Positions 7,632 through 15,271 of a DNA stretch of 48,390 nucleotides are shown here, in pieces. The position numbers and the translations under genes are program-made. The stretch is taken from assembly GCA_030151255.1 (NCBI GenBank), contig JASLED010000023.1, positions 1-48,390 on the forward strand, read 5' to 3'. Source of the stretch: Flavobacterium sp. (lineage in GTDB: Bacteria; Bacteroidota; Bacteroidia; Flavobacteriales; Flavobacteriaceae). Position 1 is the stretch's first letter. Every line of letters starts with the position of its first letter. The notes under the pieces are model-generated. The model saw nothing but the letters and a program-made list of their open reading frames with translations. It ran no database searches and was not told the origin of the DNA.

Positions 7632-9692
7632 TTATTGATCTATTCCTTCTAAATCAAACATAAAAGCAAATTCTTTTGCCAGTTCTTTTAAGGATTCGAA
7701 ACGTCCAGAAGCACCACCATGACCAGCATCCATATTTGTATCTAAAAATAATTGCTTATCGTTAGTTTTCATCACACGTAGTTTTGCTATCCATTTGGCA
7801 GGTTCCCAATATTGTACTTGCGAATCATGAAAACCAGTAGAAATATAAAGATTTGGATACGCTTGTTCTTTTACATTATCATAAGGCGAATAAGATAACA
7901 TATAATCATACGCTTCTTTTTCATTTGGATTTCCCCATTCATCATATTCTCCCGTAGTTAAAGGAATAGTTTCGTCTAGCATAGTTGTCATCACGTCAAC
8001 AAAAGGTACTTGAGCAATTACTCCATTGTACAATTCTGGGCGTTCGTTGATAATTACTCCCATCAACAATCCTCCTGCTGAGCCACCTTCTGCATACAAA
8101 TGCGAAGCTGAAGTATAACCTTCCGCAATAACATGTTCTGAACAAGTGATAAAATCGTTGAATGTATTCCATTTATTCATCAATTTTCCGTCTTCGTACC
8201 AATCTCTTCCCATATCTTCTCCACCGCGAATGTGCGCAATTGCATACACAAATCCTCTGTCTAATAAACTTAAACGAGTGGTTGAAAAATACGGATCCAT
8301 TGAATAACCATAAGAGCCATAAGCATAAAGTAAAAATGGATTATTTCCGTCTTTCGTCATTCCTTTTTTGTAAACAATAGACAAAGGAATTTTTACCCCA
8401 TCTTTTGCCGTTGCCCAAATTCTTTCTTCTACATAATCCTCTTTGTTGAACGTACCTAAAACGGTTTGTTCTTTACGAACAATCTTTTCTTTGGTGCGCA
8501 TATTAAAATCAATAACCGATGAAGGTGTATTCATCGACTGATATACATAACGAAGAATATCAGTATTGAAATCGATATTAGTGCTTGTAAATGCATTATA
8601 TGTTTCGCTCTCAAAAGGCAAATAATAGGAAGCTAACGATGTATTCCAAGGTTGAATTTTTAAATGCGTTAACCCATTTGATCGTTCAGCGATTACTAAA
8701 TAATCTTTAAAAATTTCGATTCCTTCTAACAAAACTTCTTCTCGATGTGCAATTAATTCAGTCCAATTTTCTACTGATGTATTATTTTCTGGACAAATCA
8801 TTAATTTAAAATTATCTGCATCATCTAAGTTTGTAAGAATATAAAAGTGTTTATCATAATGAGAAATTCCATATTCTACACCGCGCTCTCTTGTTTGAAA
8901 AATTCTAAATTCTCCATCTGGATTGGTTGATTCAAGAATTTGATATTCGCTTGTAAGCGTACTTTCACTTCCGATTACCAAATATTTATGTGATTTTTCT
9001 TTATAGATAAATGTTGAAAAAGTATCATCTTCCTCAAAATAAATTAATGCATCATCTTCAGTTGAAGTACCTATTTTATGCTTAAAAATTTTATCAGCAC
9101 GTAAAGTAACAGCATCTTTTCTTGAATAAAAAAGAGTTGAATTATCTGCTGCCCAAGTAGAGCCTCCTGTAGTTTGATTAATGGAAATAGGCAATAATTC
9201 TCCTGTTATTAAATTTTTGACTTGCAACGTATATTCTCGTCGAGAAACAGTATCTATACCAAAAGCTACCAAGTGATTATCTTCTGAAACATTGATTCCT
9301 TTTAAATGAAAATAACTATGCCCTTCTGCCATTTCATTACAGTTAAACATAATTTCTTCTTCAGCTTCTAAAGTTTCTTTCTTTCTTGAAAAAATAGGAT
9401 AATCTTTTCCTTTCTCAAAACGAGTAATATAGTAATAGCCATTGTAGAAATAGGGAACAGAAGAATCGTCTTCTTTGATTCTACTTTTCATTTCTTCAAA
9501 TAAATCGGCTTGAAAAGATTTTGTATGATTAGTTTGCGCTTCGTAATACGCGTTTTCTGTATTTAGATAATCTATAACTTCTTGGTCTTCTCTGTTGTTT
9601 AACCAAAAATAATTATCTACTCTTGTATGATTGTGCTTTGTTAGCTGATGAGGTTTTATAGCAGCTAATGGTGCTTGTAAGTTTTTGTTCAT
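7632..9692 (-). CDS. ptrB: S9A family oligopeptidase (oligopeptidase B-like)
   Basis: This serine peptidase hydrolyses short peptides, in this subfamily typically after basic residues. The 686-residue protein has an N-terminal seven-bladed propeller (about 70-400) and a C-terminal alpha/beta-hydrolase domain. The catalytic serine is in EGGSAGGLLMG, the aspartate in GFHDSQVQYWEPAKW and the histidine in DAGHGGASG. No signal peptide is present, so it is cytosolic. The length equals that of classical oligopeptidase B. The start is MNKNLQAPLA at 9692; the longer TTG reading at 9716 is the last triplet of a perfect -7 box. ptrB is the family symbol, and exact specificity is inferred. Confidence 0.9.
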   Translation of the reverse strand: MNKNLQAPLAAIKPHQLTKHNHTRVDNYFWLNNREDQEVIDYLNTENAYYEAQTNHTKSFQADLFEEMKSRIKEDDSSVPYFYNGYYYITRFEKGKDYPIFSRKKETLEAEEEIMFNCNEMAEGHSYFHLKGINVSEDNHLVAFGIDTVSRREYTLQVKNLITGELLPISINQTTGGSTWAADNSTLFYSRKDAVTLRADKIFKHKIGTSTEDDALIYFEEDDTFSTFIYKEKSHKYLVIGSESTLTSEYQILESTNPDGEFRIFQTRERGVEYGISHYDKHFYILTNLDDADNFKLMICPENNTSVENWTELIAHREEVLLEGIEIFKDYLVIAERSNGLTHLKIQPWNTSLASYYLPFESETYNAFTSTNIDFNTDILRYVYQSMNTPSSVIDFNMRTKEKIVRKEQTVLGTFNKEDYVEERIWATAKDGVKIPLSIVYKKGMTKDGNNPFLLYAYGSYGYSMDPYFSTTRLSLLDRGFVYAIAHIRGGEDMGRDWYEDGKLMNKWNTFNDFITCSEHVIAEGYTSASHLYAEGGSAGGLLMGVIINERPELYNGVIAQVPFVDVMTTMLDETIPLTTGEYDEWGNPNEKEAYDYMLSYSPYDNVKEQAYPNLYISTGFHDSQVQYWEPAKWIAKLRVMKTNDKQLFLDTNMDAGHGGASGRFESLKELAKEFAFMFDLEGIDQ

Positions 9693-9713
9693 TTTTGTAT
9701 AAAATCGTATATA

Positions 9714-9721
9714 CAAAAATA
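9714..9721 (-). promoter_or_regulatory. -7 box of the oligopeptidase promoter
   Basis: TATTTTTG on the minus strand matches TAnnTTTG, 22 nt before the ATG at 9692. Confidence 0.6.
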
Positions 9722-9746
9722 ACGTTTTTAAATGGTAAAAAATAAA

Positions 9747-10073
9747 TTAGAGAAATCGAATATCTTTGATAATGTCTTTCTTTAAATCTTCATTTAGCAT
9801 TTGAATAATTTTTTGCTTGCCGTGGCTAAGATCATCACGAACAATAGAAGAAGATAGTTTAACATTCAGAATACCCTTTCTAAACATTAAATCTAATGTA
9901 TAAGAACGAATACCCGGTCCCAATACTTGTTTCCAGGCATTATATACGTCAAATTCATTTAAACCATCATCTAAGTTATTTGCTTCTCTAAAAAGTTGCA
10001 ATAAATCAGACATACCTACTTCTTCTCGCAAACGTCGATTAATACTAGGTTTATTTGTGCTATTCTTTTTCAA
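9747..10073 (-). CDS. DUF721 / DciA-like protein
   Basis: The 108-residue protein carries a DUF721 domain: NAWKQVLGPGIRSYTLDLMFRKGILNVKLSSSIVRDDLSHGKQ, with the conserved late-strand LSSS-R-LS pattern. DciA, of this family, interacts with the replicative helicase DnaB in bacteria without DnaC, so a replication role is plausible but not shown. The longest frame starts at TTG 10073, overlapping the upstream lipoprotein by 14 nt. The first ATG is at 10013 (MSDLLQLFREANNLDD), where the family's conserved N-terminus begins, and it may be the real start. It is third in an operon after ftsY and the lipoprotein. Confidence 0.78.
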   Translation of the reverse strand: MKKNSTNKPSINRRLREEVGMSDLLQLFREANNLDDGLNEFDVYNAWKQVLGPGIRSYTLDLMFRKGILNVKLSSSIVRDDLSHGKQKIIQMLNEDLKKDIIKDIRFL

Positions 10074-10506
10074 GGCTTAATAAAGGTTCTGCTCTTTTGT
10101 AATAATAAATAATATCGCTTTCATTTTTTACAACCATTTTATCTTTAGACAAAGAAAGCAATTGTTCTTTCCATGTAGAAAACTCGGTTGAATATTCAAT
10201 TATATAAACATCATTTTCACTCTTTACTTCAAAATTTTCAGGTACATCATTTGTGAGATATTCACCACTAAATTGAGGCATCACTTTATAGCGAAATCCT
10301 TTTAGGCTTTCTTTATTTTTTAATTCAAAGAAATCTATTGTTGAATTAATTGTATAATCTTTTTCTGTTCCGTCTGGCAATACAGCTTTTTCTATTTCCC
10401 AGTATCCATCTAAAAATGTTTTGATGTTTTCATCAGACACATTTGAGTTGCATGAACTTAAAAGAACAGTAAGAACGCAAACAAAAAGAATTTGTATTTT
10501 TTTCAT
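10060..10506 (-). CDS. Lipocalin-like lipoprotein of unknown function
   Basis: The 148-residue protein has a lipoprotein signal peptide with lipobox LLSSC (Cys at about 19). The mature part begins with a helix, then LDGYWEIEKAVLPDGTEK and several short beta segments, suggesting a small beta-barrel of the lipocalin-like type seen in many Bacteroidota lipoproteins. It lies 9 bp after ftsY and overlaps the DUF721 gene, so the three are co-transcribed. No function is recognised, and the link to FtsY may be only positional. Confidence 0.75.
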   Translation of the reverse strand: MKKIQILFVCVLTVLLSSCNSNVSDENIKTFLDGYWEIEKAVLPDGTEKDYTINSTIDFFELKNKESLKGFRYKVMPQFSGEYLTNDVPENFEVKSENDVYIIEYSTEFSTWKEQLLSLSKDKMVVKNESDIIYYYKRAEPLLSLEKE

Positions 10507-10515
10507 AACATACTC

Positions 10516-11469
10516 TTATTTAAAGAATGAATCTACAAATTCGTATTTATTAAATACTTGTAAATCTTCAATTCCTTCTCCTACACCAATATAACGCACA
10601 GGAATTTGAAATTCGTCTGAAATACCAATTACAACACCACCTTTTGCAGTTCCGTCTAATTTAGTAATTGCCAACGAAGTAACCTCTGTTGCTGCGGTAA
10701 ACTGTTTTGCTTGTTCAAAAGCATTTTGCCCTGTAGAACCATCTAAAACAAGCATTACATCATGTGGAGCATCTGCAACCACTTTTTGCATTACACGCTT
10801 TACCTTAGAAAGTTCATTCATTAAATTTACTTTATTATGCAAACGTCCAGCAGTATCAATAATTACAACATCAGCATCTTGTTTTACTGCTGATTGTAAT
10901 GTATCAAATGCTACAGATGCTGGATCACTTCCCATATCTTGACGAACAATAGGGACATCTACTCTATCTGCCCAGACTTGCAATTGATCAATTGCTGCAG
11001 CTCTAAATGTATCAGCTGCTCCTAATACAACCTTTAATCCTGCTTTTTTAAATTGATAAGCTAGCTTTCCAATTGTAGTTGTTTTTCCTGCACCATTAAC
11101 ACCAACGACCATAATAACGTATAGTTTTTTATCTTTTGGAATTTCAAATTCAGAAGATTCTCCAGTTGCTGTTTCTGATAAAAGTCCAGCTATTTCATCT
11201 CTTAATATCTGGTTCAACTCATCTGTGCCAACATATTTATCTCTAGAAACCCTTGCTTCTATTCTATCAATAACCTTTAAGGTAGTATTTACACCAACAT
11301 CTGACGAGATTAAAATCTCCTCCAAATTATCCAGCACATCATCATCAACCTTTGATTTACCTGCTACGGCCTTCGTTAATTTTGAAAAAAAAGAAGTTTT
11401 AGATTTCTCCAATCCTTTATCTAAAGTCTCTTTCTTATCTGAAGAGAAAATCTTTTTAAAAAAACTCAT
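10516..11469 (-). CDS. ftsY: Signal recognition particle receptor FtsY
   Basis: FtsY is the SRP-receptor GTPase that docks ribosome-SRP complexes at the inner membrane. The 317-residue protein has an N domain (about 1-95) and a G domain with G1 GVNGAGKTTTIGKLA, the insertion region DTFRAAAIDQLQVWA, G3 DTAGRLHNK, G4 TKLDGTAKGG and the closing GVGEGIEDLQVF. The acidic A domain of E. coli FtsY is reduced to a short Lys-rich N-terminus, normal for Bacteroidota. It is first in an operon with a lipoprotein and a DciA-like gene, and has a good -7 box 23 nt upstream. Confidence 0.97.
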   Translation of the reverse strand: MSFFKKIFSSDKKETLDKGLEKSKTSFFSKLTKAVAGKSKVDDDVLDNLEEILISSDVGVNTTLKVIDRIEARVSRDKYVGTDELNQILRDEIAGLLSETATGESSEFEIPKDKKLYVIMVVGVNGAGKTTTIGKLAYQFKKAGLKVVLGAADTFRAAAIDQLQVWADRVDVPIVRQDMGSDPASVAFDTLQSAVKQDADVVIIDTAGRLHNKVNLMNELSKVKRVMQKVVADAPHDVMLVLDGSTGQNAFEQAKQFTAATEVTSLAITKLDGTAKGGVVIGISDEFQIPVRYIGVGEGIEDLQVFNKYEFVDSFFK

Positions 11470-11491
11470 AACTATCCTACTATATTAAGTA

Positions 11492-11499
11492 CAAATATA
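11492..11499 (-). promoter_or_regulatory. -7 box of the ftsY promoter
   Basis: TATATTTG on the minus strand matches TAnnTTTG, 23 nt before the ftsY ATG. The -33 position lies in the hairpin at 11507-11534 and has no TTG. Confidence 0.65.
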
Positions 11500-11506
11500 A
11501 AAAAAT

Positions 11507-11534
11507 AAACTATCATTTTAATAAATGATAGTTT
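11507..11534 (-). terminator. Perfect AT-rich hairpin between rpm operon and ftsY (second terminator or operator)
   Basis: A perfect 12-bp inverted repeat, AAACTATCATTT / AAATGATAGTTT, has loop TAAT. On the minus strand it is followed by ATTTTTTTATA, so it could be a second, tandem terminator of the rpmB operon. It also lies directly upstream of the ftsY -7 box, so an operator role is possible. Confidence 0.55.
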
Positions 11535-11546
11535 ATAGAAAGTACA

Positions 11547-11583
11547 AAAAAAAAGCCGTCTATATTAGACAGCTTTTTTATTT
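11547..11583 (-). terminator. Terminator of the rpmB-rpmG-DUF4295 operon
   Basis: On the minus strand AAAAAAGCTGTCTA and TAGACGGCTTTTTT pair with one U-G wobble, followed by a long T run. It lies 11 bp beyond the DUF4295 stop. Confidence 0.85.
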
Positions 11584-11593
11584 TTTGGTAAGA

Positions 11594-11746
11594 CTATTTC
11601 TTATTTAAGAAATCATCCACAGAATCAGGAGCCATAACAGACTCTACGAAAGTGTATGCACCTGTCTTTGGAGACTTAACCATTTTAATTGCTTTAGTCA
11701 ACTTTTTTGAAGTTGTTCTTAAAGATGCTACGGTCTTTTTTGCCAT
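11594..11746 (-). CDS. DUF4295 family small basic protein
   Basis: A 50-residue basic protein (MAKKTVASLRTTSKK at the start, KSPKTGAYTFVESVM in the middle, ending DDFLNKK) is encoded 9 bp after rpmG. It matches the DUF4295 family, which is fixed next to rpmG/rpmB in Bacteroidota. The charge, size and invariant company of ribosomal-protein genes imply a ribosome-associated protein. I recall that a Flavobacterium ribosome structure revealed an additional small large-subunit protein and that this family may correspond to it, but I am not certain. The ATG at 11746 and the TAG at 11594-11596 are clear. Confidence 0.85.
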   Translation of the reverse strand: MAKKTVASLRTTSKKLTKAIKMVKSPKTGAYTFVESVMAPDSVDDFLNKK

Positions 11747-11755
11747 GACTACTAA

Positions 11756-11938
11756 TTATTTAATTTCTTTATGAATAGTTACTTTTTTCATGATAGGATT
11801 AAATTTTTTAATCTCTAATCTATCAGGAGTGTTCTTTTTGTTCTTAGTTGTAATATATCTAGAAGTACCTGCTAAACCAGATGCTTTATGTTCTGTACAC
11901 TCTAAGATCACTTGAATTCTGTTACCTTTCTTTGCCAT
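11756..11938 (-). CDS. rpmG: 50S ribosomal protein L33
   Basis: The 60-residue protein has the L33 pattern: QVILECTEHKASG, SRYITTKNKKNTPDRLEIKKFNP and MKKVTIHKEIK at the end. It lacks the two CxxC pairs of zinc-binding L33, having a single Cys, so it is the zinc-independent form. It sits between rpmB and the DUF4295 gene in one operon, with gaps of 28 and 9 bp. Confidence 0.96.
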   Translation of the reverse strand: MAKKGNRIQVILECTEHKASGLAGTSRYITTKNKKNTPDRLEIKKFNPIMKKVTIHKEIK

Positions 11939-11966
11939 CGTTTTCTCTTGTTTTTATGGTGTCGAA

Positions 11967-12203
11967 TTATTTTAATAATCCTTTTACTTTTGCATCTTTC
12001 AATACAGCAGTAATACCTTTCTTATTAATTGTTTTTAATGCAGTGGTAGACAATTTTAATGTTACCCATCTGTCTTCTTCAGCAATGTAAAAACGTTTTT
12101 TAACTAAGTTTACAGAAAACTTTCTTTTAGTTTTATTCATCGCGTGAGAAACGTTGTTTCCAACCATTGCTCTCTTTCCGGTAATTTCACAAACTCTTGA
12201 CAT
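11967..12203 (-). CDS. rpmB: 50S ribosomal protein L28
   Basis: The 78-residue protein starts MSRVCEITGKRAMVGNNVSHA, the classic L28 N-terminus, continues with NKTKRKFSVNL and ends with a lysine-rich helix. There is only one cysteine, so it is a zinc-free L28. It is first in the rpmB-rpmG-DUF4295 operon, with a well-formed promoter 40 nt upstream. Confidence 0.97.
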   Translation of the reverse strand: MSRVCEITGKRAMVGNNVSHAMNKTKRKFSVNLVKKRFYIAEEDRWVTLKLSTTALKTINKKGITAVLKDAKVKGLLK

Positions 12204-12242
12204 TATATCTAATCTTTTATTTCAATATTCAAAATCAGGGTG

Positions 12243-12273
12243 CAAAGTAAATAAAAAGAATTTTATTAAACAA
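12243..12273 (-). promoter_or_regulatory. Promoter of the rpmB operon
   Basis: On the minus strand TTG at 12273-12271, a 20-bp spacer and TTACTTTG at 12250-12243 match TTG-N20-TAnnTTTG apart from one base. The ATG is 40 nt downstream. Confidence 0.65.
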
Positions 12274-12397
12274 AAAAATACAACTTTTTTTTACGTGAAT
12301 ATTTCACAAAGTTATTATTACTCAAGTTTATCCGATATAAATACCTAAAAAAATCTTTTTTTTACTGTAGTAAACACCTCTTTTAACGTAGCAAAAG

Positions 12398-12751
12398 CTA
12401 CTCTATAGCTATTTGATAATCTTTTTTAATTTCTTTTATTGCTAATTTTACTGACTTCTTAAAAGGTTTAAAGATTTCTATTACTTCTTTAGTTTTTCCT
12501 TTTTTTTCAATCCATTGCTGCATAAAATATATCTGATCATTTGCCTGATTAATTTCTAAAAGCTCTGTGATTGGCTGCAATATCAATAAATGTTTTTGTA
12601 GCTTTATATAATTTTTATTTAATAAATATTTTTCTGCTTTTTTGAGGCTTTTATTCATTTTTACAACGAATTTCTCTAACTCCTCCGCCACTAAGTTTTC
12701 TTGATTATTATGCTTAGCAAACACATTTTTCAGGTTATAATACAAAGCCAT
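12398..12751 (-). CDS. Small lysine-rich helical protein of unknown function
   Basis: The 117-residue protein is almost entirely predicted helix, rich in Lys, Glu and Leu, with repeated hydrophobic spacing (for example LEKFVVKMNKSLKKAEKYLL and KHLLILQPITELLEI). It could be a four-helix bundle, but no phosphotransfer His motif or other signature is evident. The start is the ATG at 12751 (MALYYNLKN); a TTG at 12757 adds only two residues. It lies 6 bp after the FAH-family gene and is last in a three-gene operon with the exonuclease. Confidence 0.7.
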   Translation of the reverse strand: MALYYNLKNVFAKHNNQENLVAEELEKFVVKMNKSLKKAEKYLLNKNYIKLQKHLLILQPITELLEINQANDQIYFMQQWIEKKGKTKEVIEIFKPFKKSVKLAIKEIKKDYQIAIE

Positions 12752-12757
12752 ATGCAA

Positions 12758-13369
12758 CTATTTTACGTCTAATTCAAATACTTTTTGCTCTACTAAATAT
12801 CCTTCCAACAAATCATTAGGTGCTACTTTTCCTACGCCTACTGGTGTACCTGTAAAAATAAGATCACCTTTTTTTAAGGTAAAATATTTTGAAACATCTG
12901 CAATTAATTCATCTATTTTCCAAATCATTTGAGCGGTTGAAGCTTTTTGAACAACAATTCCGTTTTGCTTCATAGAAAAATGAATATTATTTACATCTTC
13001 AAATTGATCTTTTGGAATAAAACTTCCAACTATTGCAGAATTATCAAATGCTTTTGCTTTTTCCCAAGGCAATCCTTTTTCTTTTAATTTACTTTGTAGA
13101 TCACGAGCAGTAAAATCAATCCCTAATGTAATTTGATCATAATATTTGTGAGCAAATTTTGGTTCGATATGTTTTCCTACTTTATTAATTTTAATAACGA
13201 CTTCTGCTTCATAATGAATATCAGTTGAGAAATCGGGGATAACAAATGGAAATACTGTGCTTAAAAGCGCTGTTTCTGGTTTTAAAAACAAAACTGGCTC
13301 ACTTGGGCGTTCATTTTTTAATTCTTCAATATGTTCAACGTAATTTCTTCCAACGCAAATTATTTTCAT
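12758..13369 (-). CDS. Fumarylacetoacetate hydrolase (FAH) family protein
   Basis: The 203-residue single-domain protein of the FAH fold begins MKIICVGRNYVEHIEEL. It has HYEAEVVIKI (metal-binding Glu pair), LGIDFTARDLQ (metal-binding Asp) and the closing GDLIFTGTPVGVG loop. Family members are Mg-dependent hydrolases or decarboxylases, such as acylpyruvases and oxaloacetate decarboxylases of the FAHD1 type, which this compact form resembles most. The substrate cannot be assigned. It lies 5 bp after the exonuclease gene and 6 bp before a small unknown gene. Confidence 0.88.
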   Translation of the reverse strand: MKIICVGRNYVEHIEELKNERPSEPVLFLKPETALLSTVFPFVIPDFSTDIHYEAEVVIKINKVGKHIEPKFAHKYYDQITLGIDFTARDLQSKLKEKGLPWEKAKAFDNSAIVGSFIPKDQFEDVNNIHFSMKQNGIVVQKASTAQMIWKIDELIADVSKYFTLKKGDLIFTGTPVGVGKVAPNDLLEGYLVEQKVFELDVK

Positions 13370-13374
13370 AACAA

Positions 13375-14148
13375 CTAAAGTTTATTATTCAACTTTCTAA
13401 GCTTTATACTTGTAAGCACTTTTTTGGTAAACAAAGGAAAATCAGCATTTTGAATCCAACCATAATAACCTGGTTCTCTTTCAAGAATTTCTTCTACAAT
13501 TCCGCCTTTATGCTTTCCGAAAGTAAAAATTTCTTTTCCTTCCTCATTCAAAGCTATAAATCCAGCAAAATCAACACTTTTCTTTCTTGTTGTATATTCA
13601 GATAAAAATCGAATATCATTTTCTAAATCATCATATCTTTCTAGCTGTGCTTTTAATATTTCATAAGTTGCATTTGTATCTGCCGATGCTGAATGTGCAT
13701 TTTCTAATACTTCATTGCAATAAAATTTATAAGCAGCACTTAATGTACGTTCTTCTTTTTTATGAAAAATAGTCTGAATATCTACACTAACTCTATTTCC
13801 TAAATCAAAGTCAATGCCAGCGCGAAGTAATTCTTCTGCTAATAAAGGAATATCAAAACGATCTGAATTAAATCCAGCCAAATCTGAATCTTTAATCATT
13901 TGATATATCTGCGGAGCAAGTTCTTTAAAAAGTGGTTCGTTAGCTACTTTTTCGTCAATAATTCCGTGTATTTTTGACGAAGCTTCAGGAATAGGTATTC
14001 CCGGATTTACCAACCAAGTTTTACTTTCTTTATTTCCGTTAGGAAAAACTTTTAAAATTGCTATTTCAACTATTCTATCTTTTGCTACGTCAATACCTGT
14101 TGTTTCTAAATCAAAAAAACAGATAGGTCTGTGTAATTTCAACTCCAT
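13375..14148 (-). CDS. DEDDh 3'-5' exonuclease (DnaQ-like)
   Basis: The 257-residue protein has the DnaQ/RNase T exonuclease fold: Exo I FFDLETTGID, Exo II AGFNSDRFDIPLL and Exo III HSASADTNATYEI with the catalytic His-x4-Asp. After about residue 185 is a smaller region with FTFGKHKGG and EPGYYGWIQNADFP. That pattern occurs in many exonucleases of this group and is thought to bind nucleic acid. It is not the polymerase III epsilon subunit proper, lacking its polymerase-binding tail. I use the ATG at 14148; the longest frame begins at GTG 14157. A -7 box lies about 30 nt upstream. It is first in a three-gene operon. Confidence 0.88.
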   Translation of the reverse strand: MELKLHRPICFFDLETTGIDVAKDRIVEIAILKVFPNGNKESKTWLVNPGIPIPEASSKIHGIIDEKVANEPLFKELAPQIYQMIKDSDLAGFNSDRFDIPLLAEELLRAGIDFDLGNRVSVDIQTIFHKKEERTLSAAYKFYCNEVLENAHSASADTNATYEILKAQLERYDDLENDIRFLSEYTTRKKSVDFAGFIALNEEGKEIFTFGKHKGGIVEEILEREPGYYGWIQNADFPLFTKKVLTSIKLRKLNNKL

Positions 14149-14177
14149 AAATATCACATCATTTTTTGTATTGAATA

Positions 14178-14185
14178 CAAATATA
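14178..14185 (-). promoter_or_regulatory. -7 box of the exonuclease operon
   Basis: TATATTTG on the minus strand matches TAnnTTTG, 30 nt before the ATG at 14148. Confidence 0.6.
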
Positions 14186-14811
14186 AAGATAACAATTTAA
14201 CTAAGGGCTAATTTTTAAGAGTTCTTGAATAATTACCAATACATCATCTATTAATGTATAAATACAAAATTGCATATTTTATTTCCCCTAATAATCACTA
14301 GTAAATTACACTACATAAATTTAACAAAGCAACATTTATTTAAACGATATAAATCATTAAAAATCATAAAAACAATTTTTATAAATCATTTAATTCTAAA
14401 AAAACAGAGAAAACACAGGTGTTTTTATTCGTTTTTTTATAAAAAAGTATCCTAAAAGGATATTTTTACACTTATCAGATTTTACAATATATTAACCTTA
14501 GATTCATCAACAATAAGTCAACTATTTGAAAAACAATTAATTAAAAACAAAATACAAAGAATCTATTTTTAAACAATCGATAACATTTAGAATCAATATA
14601 CACAATTAGTCCAAAAAAAACCTTTATAAAATATAAAACAATATATTTTTTTAACATTTAAACAACATTATAAACACCAATAAAACTATATTTCGTTTTT
14701 TTTTTACACAAATTATGTTTTTTTAAAATAATTATATAAAAATACATAACATCTTCATTATTTCAATTAGTTTTTATAATTTCACATATATAATTTAAAA
14801 GATTGTTGTTT
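14186..14811. other. Long AT-rich intergenic region
   Basis: About 625 bp hold no credible gene. The one open frame (14270-14455) is low-complexity Lys/Ile/Phe translation without a promoter. Two terminator-like hairpins occur on the plus strand: AAAACA-CAGG-TGTTTT followed by a T run (14410-14440), and TATCCT-AAA-AGGATATTTTT (14448-14467). No transcript start of consensus type was found upstream of them. The rest is poly-A/T-rich spacer running up to the gene at 14812. Confidence 0.6.
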
Positions 14812-15213
14812 ATGAAAGCAAAAGTACAGTACGACGATTTTAAAGGAACAGTGGCTGCTGATATTTCAGATTTAATATCAGCTCACAAAGGAAACTACAT
14901 TAGTAGTATTGGGGAATACTTTAATGTTGATCAAAATCGTTTTAGAGTTGTAGGGGTATCCTTACAAGGAATTGAAAATTTTGAGTTAACACTATTATGT
15001 GTAGACAAACAAAAAAGCACTCAAGAGAGAGACTTTTTGGTTAAAATGAGATTTGATTTAGATGCAGAAGGACAAAAACGTATGTTGGGACTTTTATTTA
15101 AAAGATTAAATGTTGTTTTATTTAATTCAGATGATGATAGCTATTTACATCATGGTGAATATGATGAAATTATTAACTATTCCGACCATCATACAATCGA
15201 CTATGTAGATTAG
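14812..15213 (+). CDS. Conserved-looking protein of unknown function
   Basis: The 133-residue acidic, soluble protein starts MKAKVQYDDFKGTVAADISD. It ends with an unusual Asp/His/Tyr-rich tail (SDDDSYLHHGEYDEIINYSDHH...) that could bind metal, though this is only composition. There is no signal peptide or membrane segment, and I recognise no family. The start is the ATG at 14812; the in-frame TTG at 14803 is less likely. It stands alone: upstream is the 650-bp AT-rich gap, downstream a strong terminator and the convergent cco accessory genes. Confidence 0.75.
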   Translation: MKAKVQYDDFKGTVAADISDLISAHKGNYISSIGEYFNVDQNRFRVVGVSLQGIENFELTLLCVDKQKSTQERDFLVKMRFDLDAEGQKRMLGLLFKRLNVVLFNSDDDSYLHHGEYDEIINYSDHHTIDYVD

Positions 15214-15230
15214 TATTTGTTGGAAACACT

Positions 15231-15271
15231 AAAAAAAAGCCTCTATATTCTGGATATAGAGGCTTTTTTTT
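15231..15271. terminator. Strong bidirectional terminator
   Basis: A stem of about 17 bp, AAAAAAAGCCTCTATAT / ATATAGAGGCTTTTTTT, with loop TCTGG lies between the convergent stops at 15213 and 15270. A and T runs on both sides make it functional in both directions. Confidence 0.9.

Noticed and set aside
12294..12306. GTGAA-TAT-TTCAC palindrome upstream of rpmB, resembling a Crp/Fnr site
   Set aside because: It is a single copy, does not match the cco motif, and is about 44 bp upstream of the -7 box without the shared spacing; likely chance.
12380..12397. GTAGC-TTTT-GCTAC hairpin after the small helical gene as a terminator
   Set aside because: Stem of five pairs and no T run on the minus strand; not convincing.
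14270..14455. 61-codon plus-strand open frame in the AT-rich gap
   Set aside because: Its translation is low-complexity Lys/Ile/Phe/His, it has no promoter, and it runs through two hairpins; it is chance openness in AT-rich DNA.
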